A stretch of DNA of 64,000 nucleotides from Variovorax ginsengisoli (GTDB lineage: Bacteria; Pseudomonadota; Gammaproteobacteria; Burkholderiales; Burkholderiaceae_C): assembly GCF_030811835.1 (NCBI RefSeq), contig NZ_JAUSRO010000019.1, positions 1 through 64,000 of the forward strand. The letters run 5' to 3'. How positions within the stretch are numbered: the stretch's first letter is position 1; every line of letters begins with the position of its first letter. Under the pieces are notes generated by a model that was given only the letters and a program-made list of their open reading frames with translations, ran no database searches and had not been told where the DNA came from. The position numbers and the translations under genes were made by a program. Of this stretch, positions 49,233 to 58,037 are shown piece by piece.

Positions 49233-49246
49233 TTGACCTGAATCAA
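49233..49246. promoter_or_regulatory. FNR/ANR box between hemN and fnr
   Basis: TTGACCTGAATCAA matches the FNR consensus TTGAT-N4-ATCAA with one difference. It lies in the shared 5' region of the divergent hemN and fnr genes, about 92 bp before the fnr start, so it can serve anaerobic activation of hemN and autoregulation of fnr. Confidence 0.85.
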
Positions 49247-49338
49247 TCCTTGCTCGCCTGGGACGGCAGACAATCTCCCTGAATGGACACTGACCGGCTC
49301 GCTGCATTCGCCGCGCGCCGCTGCCGCTGTTTGCGCTT

Positions 49339-50055
49339 ATGACACCCGAAACCATCAAGATCGCCTGCTCCAACTGCAACCTGCGCGAGCTGTGCATGCC
49401 GATCGGCCTCGACACGGCCGAACTCGAGCGTCTCGACCAGATCGTGGCCACGCGGCGCAAGGTCAAGCGGCGCGACACCCTCTTTCGCCATGGCGAGCGC
49501 TTCACCTCGCTCTATGCCATTCGCACCGGCGTCTTCAAGACGCGCGTGACCACGGCCGACGGCCGGGACCAGGTCACCGGCTTCCAGATGGCCGGCGAGA
49601 TCATCGGACTGGACGGCATCGTCAACGATCGCCACGCCTGTGACGCCGTGGCGCTGGAAGACGCGGAGGTGTGCGTGATGCCGTTCGAGCGCATCGAGGC
49701 GCTGTCGCGCGAAGTCAACGGCCTGCAGCGCCACGTGCACAAGATCATGAGCCGCGAGATCGTGCGCGAACACGGGGTGATGTTGCTGCTGGGCAGCATG
49801 CGCGCGGAAGAGCGCCTGGCGGCGTTCCTGCTGAACATGGTGCAGCGCCTGCATGCGCGCGGATTTTCGGAGTCGGAGTTGATGCTGCGCATGACGCGCG
49901 AAGAAATCGGCAGCTACCTGGGGCTCAAGCTGGAGACGGTGAGCCGCACGCTTTCGAAGTTCGTCGAGGACGGTATCGCCGAAGTGCAGCAGCGCCACGT
50001 GCGCATCGTCGACGCGGCGGCGCTGCGGCGCATCGTCGATTCACCCGCCTGCTGA
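49339..50055 (+). CDS. fnr: FNR-type anaerobic transcriptional regulator
   Basis: A 238-residue CRP/FNR protein. The iron-sulfur ligands are visible: C10, C13 and C19 (CSNCNLRELC) plus C101 (HAC). A cyclic-nucleotide-like effector domain is followed by a dimer helix (LLGSMRAEERLAAFLLNMVQRLHARG) and the recognition helix EIGSYLGLKLETVSRTLSKF with the FNR-type E-SR pattern that reads TTGAT. It switches genes on in low oxygen. It is divergent from hemN across a FNR box. Confidence 0.95.
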   Translation: MTPETIKIACSNCNLRELCMPIGLDTAELERLDQIVATRRKVKRRDTLFRHGERFTSLYAIRTGVFKTRVTTADGRDQVTGFQMAGEIIGLDGIVNDRHACDAVALEDAEVCVMPFERIEALSREVNGLQRHVHKIMSREIVREHGVMLLLGSMRAEERLAAFLLNMVQRLHARGFSESELMLRMTREEIGSYLGLKLETVSRTLSKFVEDGIAEVQQRHVRIVDAAALRRIVDSPAC

Positions 50056-50057
50056 GT

Positions 50058-50969
50058 TCAGGCCGGCGCGCTCTGGAACGGGCGTGCGCGCATCCATTTC
50101 GTCACGACCCATTTCTCGCTGCGGTCCGCACCGTGGGAGGATTCGACCGCCTGGCTGGCGTGCAGCGATGCCGGATCGGGTTCGCCCGCCGCGTCGCAGT
50201 CGGCAAAGCAGACCGCGTGGCCGCGCCGCGGCGTGACGGCGCAGCCCAGCGCAGGAAACACGGTCTCGCCGCCCGCGGGCACGTCGTTGAGGTAGGTCAC
50301 CATCGTGCGCACCCGCTGGCCGCTGCGCGCGATCGATGCGCGGTTGGCCTCGTTGGACGGCACCAGGAAATCGAAATGGGGACTGCTGCCAGCGCCGGTC
50401 GGGTAATGCAGCACCTGCAGGCCTTCACCGTGCGCCACCGGCAGCCCCATGAGCGCGGCAAAGCGCTGGTCGAGGCGCGCGACCAGTGCGTTTTCCTCCA
50501 ACCGGAAGAACATGCCCAGACTCACGCGCTGCGCGCTCACAACATCGCGCCCGGTCAGCGGGTCGACCAGTGTCGAAGGCCGCAGCCGAGGGCGGGCCAT
50601 GTCGATGAGTGCGGCGCATTCATCGGCGTCCATCACATCGGCCAGCACCGCCAGGTCGATGGGCGCCACCCGTGCGAGCACGCGCACGTCGCGCCCTGGC
50701 ACGCGCAGCATCGGGCCGCGCGCGAGCATCGGAAAGGCGCGTTGCACCTGCAAAGCTTCTGACGCCTCCTGCCAGACCACGTGGTCCACGGGCAGCGCCT
50801 TGCCTTCCCGCAGCGCATGGCAGAAGGCATCCACGATGGCCTTGGCTGCTGCCAACGCCATGCCCTGCGACTGCATGGCGTCCACCAGTGCCGACGGTGC
50901 CTCGCCCTGCACGAGGTGCAGGCGCACCCAGTCGCCCAGGGCCGGGGCAAAGCGCAGCACCTGGCTCAC
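50058..50969 (-). CDS. 2OG-Fe(II) oxygenase, prolyl 4-hydroxylase-like
   Basis: A 303-residue protein. The C-terminal half is a P4Hc fold with HxD at H198/D200 (SPHFDFL), distal His270 (SLHASQAV) and the 2-oxoglutarate-binding basic residue K286 in EKWVVTKWMR. The N-terminal 100 residues are an uncharacterised helical region. Bacterial relatives hydroxylate Pro or Lys side chains of proteins; the substrate is unknown. The GTG start at 50969 overlaps the stop of the lipoprotein gene upstream (GTGA), so it is coupled to that operon. Confidence 0.85.
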   Translation of the reverse strand: MSQVLRFAPALGDWVRLHLVQGEAPSALVDAMQSQGMALAAAKAIVDAFCHALREGKALPVDHVVWQEASEALQVQRAFPMLARGPMLRVPGRDVRVLARVAPIDLAVLADVMDADECAALIDMARPRLRPSTLVDPLTGRDVVSAQRVSLGMFFRLEENALVARLDQRFAALMGLPVAHGEGLQVLHYPTGAGSSPHFDFLVPSNEANRASIARSGQRVRTMVTYLNDVPAGGETVFPALGCAVTPRRGHAVCFADCDAAGEPDPASLHASQAVESSHGADRSEKWVVTKWMRARPFQSAPA

Positions 50970-51643
50970 GACCCCTGCAGCCCGACCGGTTGCCAGCCGC
51001 TGCCCGTCTGGACGAAGGTTTCCTGCAGCCGCGCACTGCCGGCGCCCCGCAGCACGCCCGCCACCATCGGCAGCACGCGCTGCACCTCGGCATCCTGGAG
51101 CCAGGGTGCAGGCGTCACCTGGTAGGTGTAGTTCACGACCGCGGTCCGATGGCCCTTCGCGTCAGTGCCCGGCTGCGCGTCGACCACGTGGTCGAGGCTC
51201 AGGTGCGCCACGCAGAAGTCATGCGACGCGGCGCCGGCCGCATGAGCGATGTAGTGCTTGCGGCCCTCGGCCGTGAGGTCGAAACGCCGCACCTGCATGC
51301 GGTGCAACGTGCCTTCATCGTCGACTTCAACGTCGGCCACCGTGGAATGGACCAGCCCGAGGCGTTCGAACACGGGCATCTGGCGCGCATTGCGCTCGCC
51401 GATGTCGATCTCGTGCTGCGTCACATCGATGGGCCATTGCGTCTTGCCCAGGCACAGGTCACCGTGCTCGGCCAGGTAGCTCTGCAGGGTGGCGGTGAAA
51501 TCCTCGGGAGGCGCGTCCGATGCACGGTGGCAGGCGCTCAGGCCGGCCGCGGCGAGCAAACAGGCGCCCCACAACAGAAAGCGTGGACGCCATGACATGG
51601 TATGCAGGCGCATGGGCGTAGAAGAAGAGCGGACAGGGTTCAT
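50966..51643 (-). CDS. Putative lipoprotein of unknown function
   Basis: About 225 residues, unrecognised. The signal and lipobox are clear (FLLWGACLLAAAGLSAC). The mature part has a Trp/Asp-rich domain with LCLGKTQWPIDVTQHEIDIGERNARQ and VNYTYQVTPAPWLQDAEVQRVLP, suggesting a soluble envelope domain. The ATG at 51643 overlaps the peroxidase stop (ATGA); ATGs at 51613 and 51598 would give a shorter signal and are possible. It lies between the di-heme peroxidase and the prolyl hydroxylase. Confidence 0.7.
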   Translation of the reverse strand: MNPVRSSSTPMRLHTMSWRPRFLLWGACLLAAAGLSACHRASDAPPEDFTATLQSYLAEHGDLCLGKTQWPIDVTQHEIDIGERNARQMPVFERLGLVHSTVADVEVDDEGTLHRMQVRRFDLTAEGRKHYIAHAAGAASHDFCVAHLSLDHVVDAQPGTDAKGHRTAVVNYTYQVTPAPWLQDAEVQRVLPMVAGVLRGAGSARLQETFVQTGSGWQPVGLQGS

Positions 51644-53025
51644 TTCGTGCAGGCACCTGAAGCAGGCGCATGGGCTGGTGGCTTGTAGCCGTCGGTCAGC
51701 GTATTGAGAAAGCAAAGCAGGTCCACCACTTCCTGTTCGGACATGGGTGGCGACTGGTGCGCGGCGCGGCCGTCCATCGGCAGTTGGGTGTCGATGTTGG
51801 CAACGAATTGAGGAGGCAGATCGTCGTACTTGGCGACCTTGCCCCCGTCGTATTGCGTGGTCACCAGCCCATAGCGGGGGAAGTCGGCGTCGGGCGTGGC
51901 TCGCGCCTGGCCACCGATGGTCGGGTACCAGAGCTCGGGCTGCGTGTCACGCGTGTTGTAGAAGCGAAGCACCTGCTCGAGCGAGTGCATCACACCGTTG
52001 TGGAAGAAGGTGTGACGCGTGGCGACGTTGCGCAGCGTCGGCGCCTTGAACATCCCGCAGAAGGTGTTGCCGGCCACCGGCGGATGATCGGTGCGCGCCG
52101 GTCCGCACAGACCCATGTCGTAATAGGCCGGGTCGCTGTTCGCAGGGATTGCGGCGTTGCGCGGGACGCCGATCGCCTCGTAGGAAAAATCGGTGAAGAG
52201 TGCCGAGGTGCCGTTGAGCCCTGCACCCTGGTAGTGGCAGGAGGCGCAGTTGCCCGTTTGCGGGTTCGAAAACACCTTGAGTCCGCGCGCCTCGCTCGGC
52301 GTGAGGTCACCGCCGATCTTGTTGCCCGCGTACAGATCGAACTTGCTGCTGTAGGGGTGAAAGTCGCTTTCTTCGAGCTGGTAGGCCTGCAGCGCCTTCA
52401 GCCCACTGGCGAAGGCCGCGTCGGTATGGTCGAAGACGTCGTCGCCGAACGCCTTGCGAAACAGCGCGGCGTAGGGGCCGGCCTTGAGCTTGGCCACGAC
52501 ACTGGCGGCATCGGGGTTGGCCATCTCGTTGGCAGCGAGCAGCGGAATCTGTGCCTGGTCGGCCAGCGTGGCCGCACGGCCGTCCCAGGTCAGGCCCCCA
52601 CCGGGACCGGGCACGCTGATGCCGTCGGGGTTGTCCAACAGATCGGCATAGGGTGGCGTCGCATCCTTGTAGCGCAGCGAGGGCACGGCGCGCGTGCCCG
52701 CCCGGTTCAGGTCGGGGCCGCCGAGCTGCACCGACAGGTCGTTGGGTGGGCCGTAGCCGTTGTTCGGGTCATGGCAGCTTGCGCACGACATGCGTCCAGA
52801 GCCCGACAGGCTGGCATCGAAGAACATCTTCTGGCCGACCTGCGCCGCGGCACTCAGACTGGCCGTGGACACTGTGGTTGCAGGCACCGGCCCCGACACC
52901 GGTGCGGTGCCGGTGGCAGGGACGGTATTCGACGATGTACTCGACGCGCTCGATCCGCTGCTGCCACCGCACGCCACGAGTGCAAGCGTGAGGAGCAACG
53001 CCAGCGCGTGAATGATCTTGTTCAT
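51640..53025 (-). CDS. Di-heme cytochrome c peroxidase/MauG-family lipoprotein
   Basis: A 461-residue protein. The lipobox LALVAC is followed by a long Ser/Thr/Gly/Pro linker, then two c-type haem motifs: CASCH at 81-85 and CASCH at 260-264. MFFDASLSGSGRMSCASCHDP and GTRAVPSLRYKD are typical of the bacterial CcpA/MauG superfamily. These proteins reduce peroxide or oxidise other proteins in the periplasm. Upstream lies a phosphoesterase gene with a hairpin in the 66-bp gap; downstream genes overlap. Confidence 0.9.
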   Translation of the reverse strand: MNKIIHALALLLTLALVACGGSSGSSASSTSSNTVPATGTAPVSGPVPATTVSTASLSAAAQVGQKMFFDASLSGSGRMSCASCHDPNNGYGPPNDLSVQLGGPDLNRAGTRAVPSLRYKDATPPYADLLDNPDGISVPGPGGGLTWDGRAATLADQAQIPLLAANEMANPDAASVVAKLKAGPYAALFRKAFGDDVFDHTDAAFASGLKALQAYQLEESDFHPYSSKFDLYAGNKIGGDLTPSEARGLKVFSNPQTGNCASCHYQGAGLNGTSALFTDFSYEAIGVPRNAAIPANSDPAYYDMGLCGPARTDHPPVAGNTFCGMFKAPTLRNVATRHTFFHNGVMHSLEQVLRFYNTRDTQPELWYPTIGGQARATPDADFPRYGLVTTQYDGGKVAKYDDLPPQFVANIDTQLPMDGRAAHQSPPMSEQEVVDLLCFLNTLTDGYKPPAHAPASGACTK

Positions 53026-53043
53026 GGTTCAGCAAAAGCCAAT

Positions 53044-53074
53044 CCCCGGCAGCGGCATGGCGCCACTGCCGGGG
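53044..53074 (-). terminator. Strong hairpin between phosphoesterase and peroxidase genes
   Basis: CCCCGGCAG and CTGCCGGGG form a 9-bp stem, with an inner GGC/GCC region. On the minus strand it follows the phosphoesterase stop by about 17 nt, and ATTGGCTTTTGC comes next. The weak U-tract suggests partial termination or 3' protection rather than a complete stop, so some read-through into the peroxidase gene is possible. Confidence 0.55.
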
Positions 53075-53091
53075 ACGGGACACTTCCTTTT

Positions 53092-55425
53092 TTACTTCAG
53101 TGCCCAGACGCTGACCTGGCTCGCATCGGCGCCCACCTGCGCAGGCGTCGTCACGTCACCCGACTGCTTTTGGGTGTAGCCCGACGGCGCAACCCAGGCA
53201 TGGTTGATCGGGCGGACAGAATCGAAGTGCGTGTCGGCGCTGCCGGCGTACTCAGGCAGCTTCAGGATGTTGAGCGCCACGAAGTACTCGGTGTACTTGG
53301 AGCGGTTCATGTACGAACCGTCCACAGCCGGGTCGGCCAGGCCGAACATGTCCTGGAAGGTGCGCACCAGCGAGAAGTGGCTGTAGGCGTCGCTGTCGAC
53401 CAGACCCTTGGGCGCCTGCGCCTGGTTCGTCAGGATGCCGAAGATGCTCTGGCCGTGTCCGCGGTTGCCCTTGGTGTAGTTGACGACCGATGCGTCCGGC
53501 GTGAAGCTGCCGTCGCCGTTGTCCTTGAGCGGGTTGGCCACCGTGCTGTTGGACACGTTCCAGCCGCAGCAGGAGTTGAAGCCGCTGGTGGCATTGCCTT
53601 CGTCGAACATCAGCACGATGGCGACGCGCTTTTGCGGATTCTTCCAGATCGGCGAGGACTCGATCTTCTTGACCAGCGCGTCGACGTAGTTGTCACCCCG
53701 CGTGATGATGGCGCCGCCGGTGGCGTTGGCCACGTTGTTCGCCACGCTGGAGCAGTCGCTGGCCGTCACCGCCGTGGCGCTGCCGGCGACCGTGCCAGTG
53801 ACCTTGATGCCGTGCATGTCGTCGCACTGGTCGGGCACCACGAAGTTGAGTGCGCCGATGTTGCCGCTGGCCAGGTCGGTGCCCAGTTGGTCGATGTCGT
53901 AGTTCGCGGGTACGGCGTAGGCCGTGCTCTTCATGAGGCTGGCATCCCACTGGCCGCCGCCCATGGTGCGGTTGCTGTACTTCCACTCTGGCGCGCTGCG
54001 CACGTTCTGGTAGGCCATGCCAGGATGGTGCTTGGTCTTGTAGAGGCCGGCGGGCATTGGCAGGGTGAGCCCTGCCGTGCCGACCGCAGCCGCATTGCCG
54101 CCGAGCGTGCCGGGCGCGTACACGTTGTCCTGCGCGGTGACGGCGGCATCGGCCACGCTGTCGGTGCGCAGGTCCTGACCCGGGTTGGTCGACTCGTTGT
54201 AGGTACGCCAGCCCATGCCGGCAGCGGCCAACGCGTTGAACAGGTTGGGGCGTCCCACGATGTTGTGATTGACAGCGGCCGTCTGCGTGCAGCTGGCCTT
54301 GAACGGCGAACTCGCCAGGCCGGGCTGCGTGGCGTCGGGGATGGGCAGGTCCTGCACGGCGTTGGCACCGGTCGCGTCACAGTTCCACTGGCTGTCATCG
54401 GTGATGCCGAAGTCGTCTGCGCCGCCGAGAGCCGTGTAGTTGGGCTCGCTCGGGTTGCCGGTCGCGTAGTAGCTGGTGAGCTGGTTGCCGGCCTTGAGCA
54501 ACGCGTTGATCCGGGGCGCGAAAGGCGAATTCAGGATCGAGGAGGTGGCCTTGTTTTCCAGCATCACGACGAAGATGTTGTCGTAGCGCGGTACACCTTC
54601 GATTGCGAACGCGGCCTGCTGCGCTTGCGCGAAGGTGATCTTCGTGCGCGTATCCTTGGCCGCCGGCACCGTGGCCTGCGTGACGGTCGTCAGGCCCTTG
54701 AGGCGTGGATCTCCGCCCGGCAAGGCCAATGCGTCCGGGTACAGGTCGCCGCGGTCGAGCTTGGTCACGGCATAGGTGAAGCGCCCTTCGAGCACATGCG
54801 ACTCGGCCAGCACCGCAGCCTGGTCGCTGCCGCCGAGCTTGCTCGCATCGGCCAGCACGTTCGATGCCGACACGCCGATGCGCGCGGCCAGATTCTGAGC
54901 GGCCGTGGCCTGGTTGCTGCCGTCGGCCTCGCGCATGCGCAGCACTTCGGACGACATCGGGCTGATGACGATGCCACCGGACTGCGCCATCACCTGCTCC
55001 AGCGAGGCGCGCAGGACGTCGCGCTTTGCAAGCTTGGCACCGGTGGCGGTATTGACCGCGTCGGTGCCGATGTCGGCGATCAACGCAGCACCAGCGGGCA
55101 ACGTGAGCGTGAACCGGCCCGACGCGTCTGTGACCACCGGGCGCTCGCTGGCATCGCACACGCCGTTGCCGTTGGTGTCGGCGCAGACCTTGGCGCCGCT
55201 GTAGTAGGCGGCCTTCACGTTCGGGTCGGTGGCGCTGCCGGCCACCAGGCTGGTGCCGGTCACCACGCCGCTGAGCGTGACACTGCTGGTGGTAGTGGGG
55301 GTGCTGCCGGTGCCGGACGATGCACTCGGTGCAGGGCTGCTGTCGCCGCCACCGCAGGCGGCAAGGATCGATGCGGCAAGCACCGTGAGTGTGGCATTCA
55401 ACACCTGCCGGGATGAGCTCTTCAT
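53092..55425 (-). CDS. Phosphoesterase-family (phospholipase C/acid phosphatase-like) lipoprotein
   Basis: A 777-residue protein. The ATG at 55425 starts a signal with lipobox ILAAC followed by a Gly/Ser/Thr linker and a beta-sandwich-like region (VTLSGVVTGTSLVAGSA, KVCADTNGNGVCDASERPVVTDASGRF) that looks like a carboxypeptidase-regulatory or Ca-binding repeat. The catalytic domain begins near residue 285: YDNIFVVMLENKATSSIL, then SCTQTAAVNHNIVGRPNL, VVPDQCDDMHG and VLMFDEGN, all features of the PF04185 phosphoesterase family. It probably hydrolyses phosphate esters outside the inner membrane; the substrate is unknown. Confidence 0.85.
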   Translation of the reverse strand: MKSSSRQVLNATLTVLAASILAACGGGDSSPAPSASSGTGSTPTTTSSVTLSGVVTGTSLVAGSATDPNVKAAYYSGAKVCADTNGNGVCDASERPVVTDASGRFTLTLPAGAALIADIGTDAVNTATGAKLAKRDVLRASLEQVMAQSGGIVISPMSSEVLRMREADGSNQATAAQNLAARIGVSASNVLADASKLGGSDQAAVLAESHVLEGRFTYAVTKLDRGDLYPDALALPGGDPRLKGLTTVTQATVPAAKDTRTKITFAQAQQAAFAIEGVPRYDNIFVVMLENKATSSILNSPFAPRINALLKAGNQLTSYYATGNPSEPNYTALGGADDFGITDDSQWNCDATGANAVQDLPIPDATQPGLASSPFKASCTQTAAVNHNIVGRPNLFNALAAAGMGWRTYNESTNPGQDLRTDSVADAAVTAQDNVYAPGTLGGNAAAVGTAGLTLPMPAGLYKTKHHPGMAYQNVRSAPEWKYSNRTMGGGQWDASLMKSTAYAVPANYDIDQLGTDLASGNIGALNFVVPDQCDDMHGIKVTGTVAGSATAVTASDCSSVANNVANATGGAIITRGDNYVDALVKKIESSPIWKNPQKRVAIVLMFDEGNATSGFNSCCGWNVSNSTVANPLKDNGDGSFTPDASVVNYTKGNRGHGQSIFGILTNQAQAPKGLVDSDAYSHFSLVRTFQDMFGLADPAVDGSYMNRSKYTEYFVALNILKLPEYAGSADTHFDSVRPINHAWVAPSGYTQKQSGDVTTPAQVGADASQVSVWALK

Positions 55426-55587
55426 GGGGTTTCTCTGTGTGGTTATGCGCCTGCAGAAATGCAGTGGCGTGCACAAGACTAGAAAGCGCACATGACTCAT
55501 CCGTGTCAGCCCGAGCGTTGTGGCGCAGGCGCAAATGCGGTTCTGGCACACAGCGGCCCGGTCGTCGCAAACGGACGAGACCCCATG

Positions 55588-55609
55588 AAAAAGGGCCCCA
55601 AAGGGCCCC
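55588..55609 (-). terminator. Intrinsic terminator after matB
   Basis: On the minus strand GGGCCC-TTTG-GGGCCC is followed by TTTTT, about 70 nt after the matB stop. It isolates the malonate operon from the phosphoesterase gene. The rest of 55426-55678 shows no gene. Confidence 0.7.
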
Positions 55610-55678
55610 GAAATCGAAGAAATTGCGATCACCCGGCAAGGCCGCGCCTGACCCGCCACTGACTTCGCGCAATACCCC

Positions 55679-57232
55679 TCAGCCGCGCGCGAACAGGGTC
55701 TGGTGCTGTTGGCGCAACAACGCCTTCTGCACCTTGCCCATCGCATTGCGCGGGAGTTCGGGCACAACGAAACACTGCTTGGGAACCTTGAAGTTGGCCA
55801 GGCTCGACTTGAGGCTGGCCAGCACGGCGTCGGCATCCACCGCAGCACCCGCCTTGGCAATCACGATCGCCACGCCGACCTCGCCGAAGTCGGCGTGCGG
55901 CACCCCCACCACCGCACTCTCGGCAACGCCCGGCAGCTCGTTGATGAAGCCTTCGATCTCGGCGGGATAGACGTTGTAGCCGCCGCTGATGATCAGGTCC
56001 TTGCTGCGCCCGACGATGGTGATGTAGCCCAGTCCGTCGATGCGGCCGACATCGCCGGTCTTGAAGAAACCGTCTGCGGTGAATTCCTCGCGCGTCTTCT
56101 CGGGCATGCGCCAGTAGCCAACGAACACGTTGGGGCCGTCGACCTGGATGTCGCCGATCTCGTCGGTGCCGCAGATGCGGCCGGCATCCGCCTCGGCCGA
56201 CGAGACCACGCGCAGGTTGACGCCCGGCAACGCGAACCCGACCGTGCCGCCACGGCGCTCGCCCTGCACCGGGTTGTAGGGATTGGACGTGAGCATCGCC
56301 GTCTCGCTCATGCCGTAGCGCTCGAGAATGGTGTGGCCGGTGCGCTCGCGCCATTCGTTGAAGGTCTCGATCAGCAGCGGGGCCGAGCCTGCGATGAACA
56401 GGCGCATGCGGGCGCAGGCCTGCCGCGTGAGGCCAGGCTCTGCGAGCATGCGCACGTACAGCGTGGGCACGCCCATGAAGACGGTGGCGTCGGGCAGGCG
56501 CGCGACCACGCGCTTGGGATCGAACCGGTTGAGCCAGATCATCTTGCTGCCGTTGATCAACGCACCATGGATGGCGACGAACAGTCCGTGCACGTGGAAG
56601 ATGGGCAGCGCATGGATCAGCACGTCGCCTTCCTCCCAGCCCCAATAGTCCTTGAGCACCTCGGCGTTGGAGCGCAGGTTGCGGTGCGTGAGCATGGCGC
56701 CCTTGCTGCGACCGGTGGTGCCGCTGGTGTAGAGGATGGCAGCCAGATCGTCGTCGCCCATGGCCGCGACGGCATGCTGGTCACTGCACTGCGCTGCCAC
56801 GTCGAGCAGCGTGCCGGTGCGATCGTCGTCCAGCGTGAAGACGTGTTGCGTGCCCGCCGCCACGGCGATGGGGGCCACCCAGGCCGCGTTGGCGCTGCTG
56901 CACACGACCACCGCAGGCTCGGCATTGCCGATGAAGTACTCGACCTCGAGGCTGCGATAGGCGGTGTTCAGCGGCAGGAACACATAGCCCGCCCGCAGGG
57001 TCGCGAGGTACAGCAGCATCGCCTCGACCGACTTCTCCACCTGCACCGCCACCCGGGCACCGGGCTCCATGTCCAGCGCATCAAGAAGGTTGGCGATCAT
57101 GGCGCTGCCGCGTTCCAGGTCGCGCCAGCTGTAGTGCAGGCCATCGTCGGTTTCCACCGCGATGGCGTCGAGATCTTCGGGAAAGGCCGCGCGCAGGGCG
57201 GCAAAGAGATTGGCGTTGGTCTTGGGGTTCAT
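55679..57232 (-). CDS. matB: Malonyl-CoA synthetase (malonate-CoA ligase)
   Basis: A 517-residue AMP-forming ligase. Core motifs: ILYTSGTTGRSKGAMLTHRNL (A3), ERYGMSETAML (A5), GYWRMPEKTREEF, GFFKTGDVGRIDGLGYITIVGRSKDLI (A7/A8) and the C-terminal NAMGKVQK lysine (A10). N-terminal NLFAALRAAFPEDLDAIAVET is that of MatB. It activates malonate with ATP and CoA. It is the last gene of the unit with malonyl-CoA decarboxylase, which confirms substrate class. Confidence 0.9.
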   Translation of the reverse strand: MNPKTNANLFAALRAAFPEDLDAIAVETDDGLHYSWRDLERGSAMIANLLDALDMEPGARVAVQVEKSVEAMLLYLATLRAGYVFLPLNTAYRSLEVEYFIGNAEPAVVVCSSANAAWVAPIAVAAGTQHVFTLDDDRTGTLLDVAAQCSDQHAVAAMGDDDLAAILYTSGTTGRSKGAMLTHRNLRSNAEVLKDYWGWEEGDVLIHALPIFHVHGLFVAIHGALINGSKMIWLNRFDPKRVVARLPDATVFMGVPTLYVRMLAEPGLTRQACARMRLFIAGSAPLLIETFNEWRERTGHTILERYGMSETAMLTSNPYNPVQGERRGGTVGFALPGVNLRVVSSAEADAGRICGTDEIGDIQVDGPNVFVGYWRMPEKTREEFTADGFFKTGDVGRIDGLGYITIVGRSKDLIISGGYNVYPAEIEGFINELPGVAESAVVGVPHADFGEVGVAIVIAKAGAAVDADAVLASLKSSLANFKVPKQCFVVPELPRNAMGKVQKALLRQQHQTLFARG

Positions 57233-57250
57233 GTCATGCCTCGGGAAACT

Positions 57251-58027
57251 TCAAAAGGCCGGCGCTCGCTTCGCAAGGAAGGCATCGACGCCTTCGCGGT
57301 GCTCGCCGGTGCCGGCGTAGCGATAGGCGTCGGGCAGCAGCTGCGCGACGGCCGATGCAGTGGCGGCTGTGGCCAGCATGCCGAGGGCGCGCTTGTTGAG
57401 CCGCGCGGCCTGCGGCGCCAGCGCCGCGATGCGCTGCGCGTGGGCCACGGCGGCATCGGCCACCGCGTCGTCAGGCAGCACCTGCAACAGAAAGCCAGCG
57501 TCGTACAGGCGCTGCGCGCCGTGCACACCGGCGGCCAGCAGCATGTCGCGCGCGAGCGCATCGCCCACGGCGCTGCGCACCAGCGCAGCTTCGCGCGGCG
57601 CCATCGGGAAGCCCAGCTTCGCAATCGGTGCACCAAACTTCGCCGATGCGCCGGCCAGGCGGATGTCGCAGCAACTCGCGATCTCCACGCCCGCACCCAT
57701 GCAGGGGCCTTCGATCCTCGCCACGAGGGGCACTTCGCAGCCCAGCATCGCCGCCAGCCCGGCCCAGACCTCGTGCTCATGGAATTCGCGCAACTGCGCT
57801 TCGTCGAAACGAAAGGACGGGTATTCCGAAATGTCGCCGCCTGCGCAGAAGGCCGCCCCCTCGCCCTGCACCACCACGCAGCGCAGCGCGGTATCGCCGG
57901 CGATCGCCTCGAAGAGGGTACGCAGCTGCAGCCACATGGCACGGCTCATCGCGTTGAGCCGGCCCGGGTGCGAGAGCGTCACGAAGGCGATCGCGCCATC
58001 GCGGCGCATCGAAACCTGTCCCGTCAT
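57251..58027 (-). CDS. Enoyl-CoA hydratase/isomerase family protein
   Basis: A 258-residue crotonase-fold enzyme: HPGRLNAMSRAMWLQL, VVQGEGAAFCAGGDISEYPS (oxyanion hole) and EGPCMGAGVEIASCCDIRLAGASAKFGAPIAKLGFPM. Family catalytic glutamates are not both obvious, so isomerase, decarboxylase or hydrolase activity is also possible. It lies between the TctC-type gene (10-bp gap) and matB (18-bp gap) inside the malonate operon. Its role there is unknown. Confidence 0.88.
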   Translation of the reverse strand: MTGQVSMRRDGAIAFVTLSHPGRLNAMSRAMWLQLRTLFEAIAGDTALRCVVVQGEGAAFCAGGDISEYPSFRFDEAQLREFHEHEVWAGLAAMLGCEVPLVARIEGPCMGAGVEIASCCDIRLAGASAKFGAPIAKLGFPMAPREAALVRSAVGDALARDMLLAAGVHGAQRLYDAGFLLQVLPDDAVADAAVAHAQRIAALAPQAARLNKRALGMLATAATASAVAQLLPDAYRYAGTGEHREGVDAFLAKRAPAF

Positions 58028-58037
58028 AAGAATCCTG

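Noticed and set aside
51670..55416. A 1248-codon open frame on the plus strand
   Set aside because: It runs antisense to the peroxidase and phosphoesterase genes, which have clear domains, signals and haem motifs. It is rich in Arg, Gly, Val and His and has no recognisable domain, as expected of a GC-rich shadow frame.
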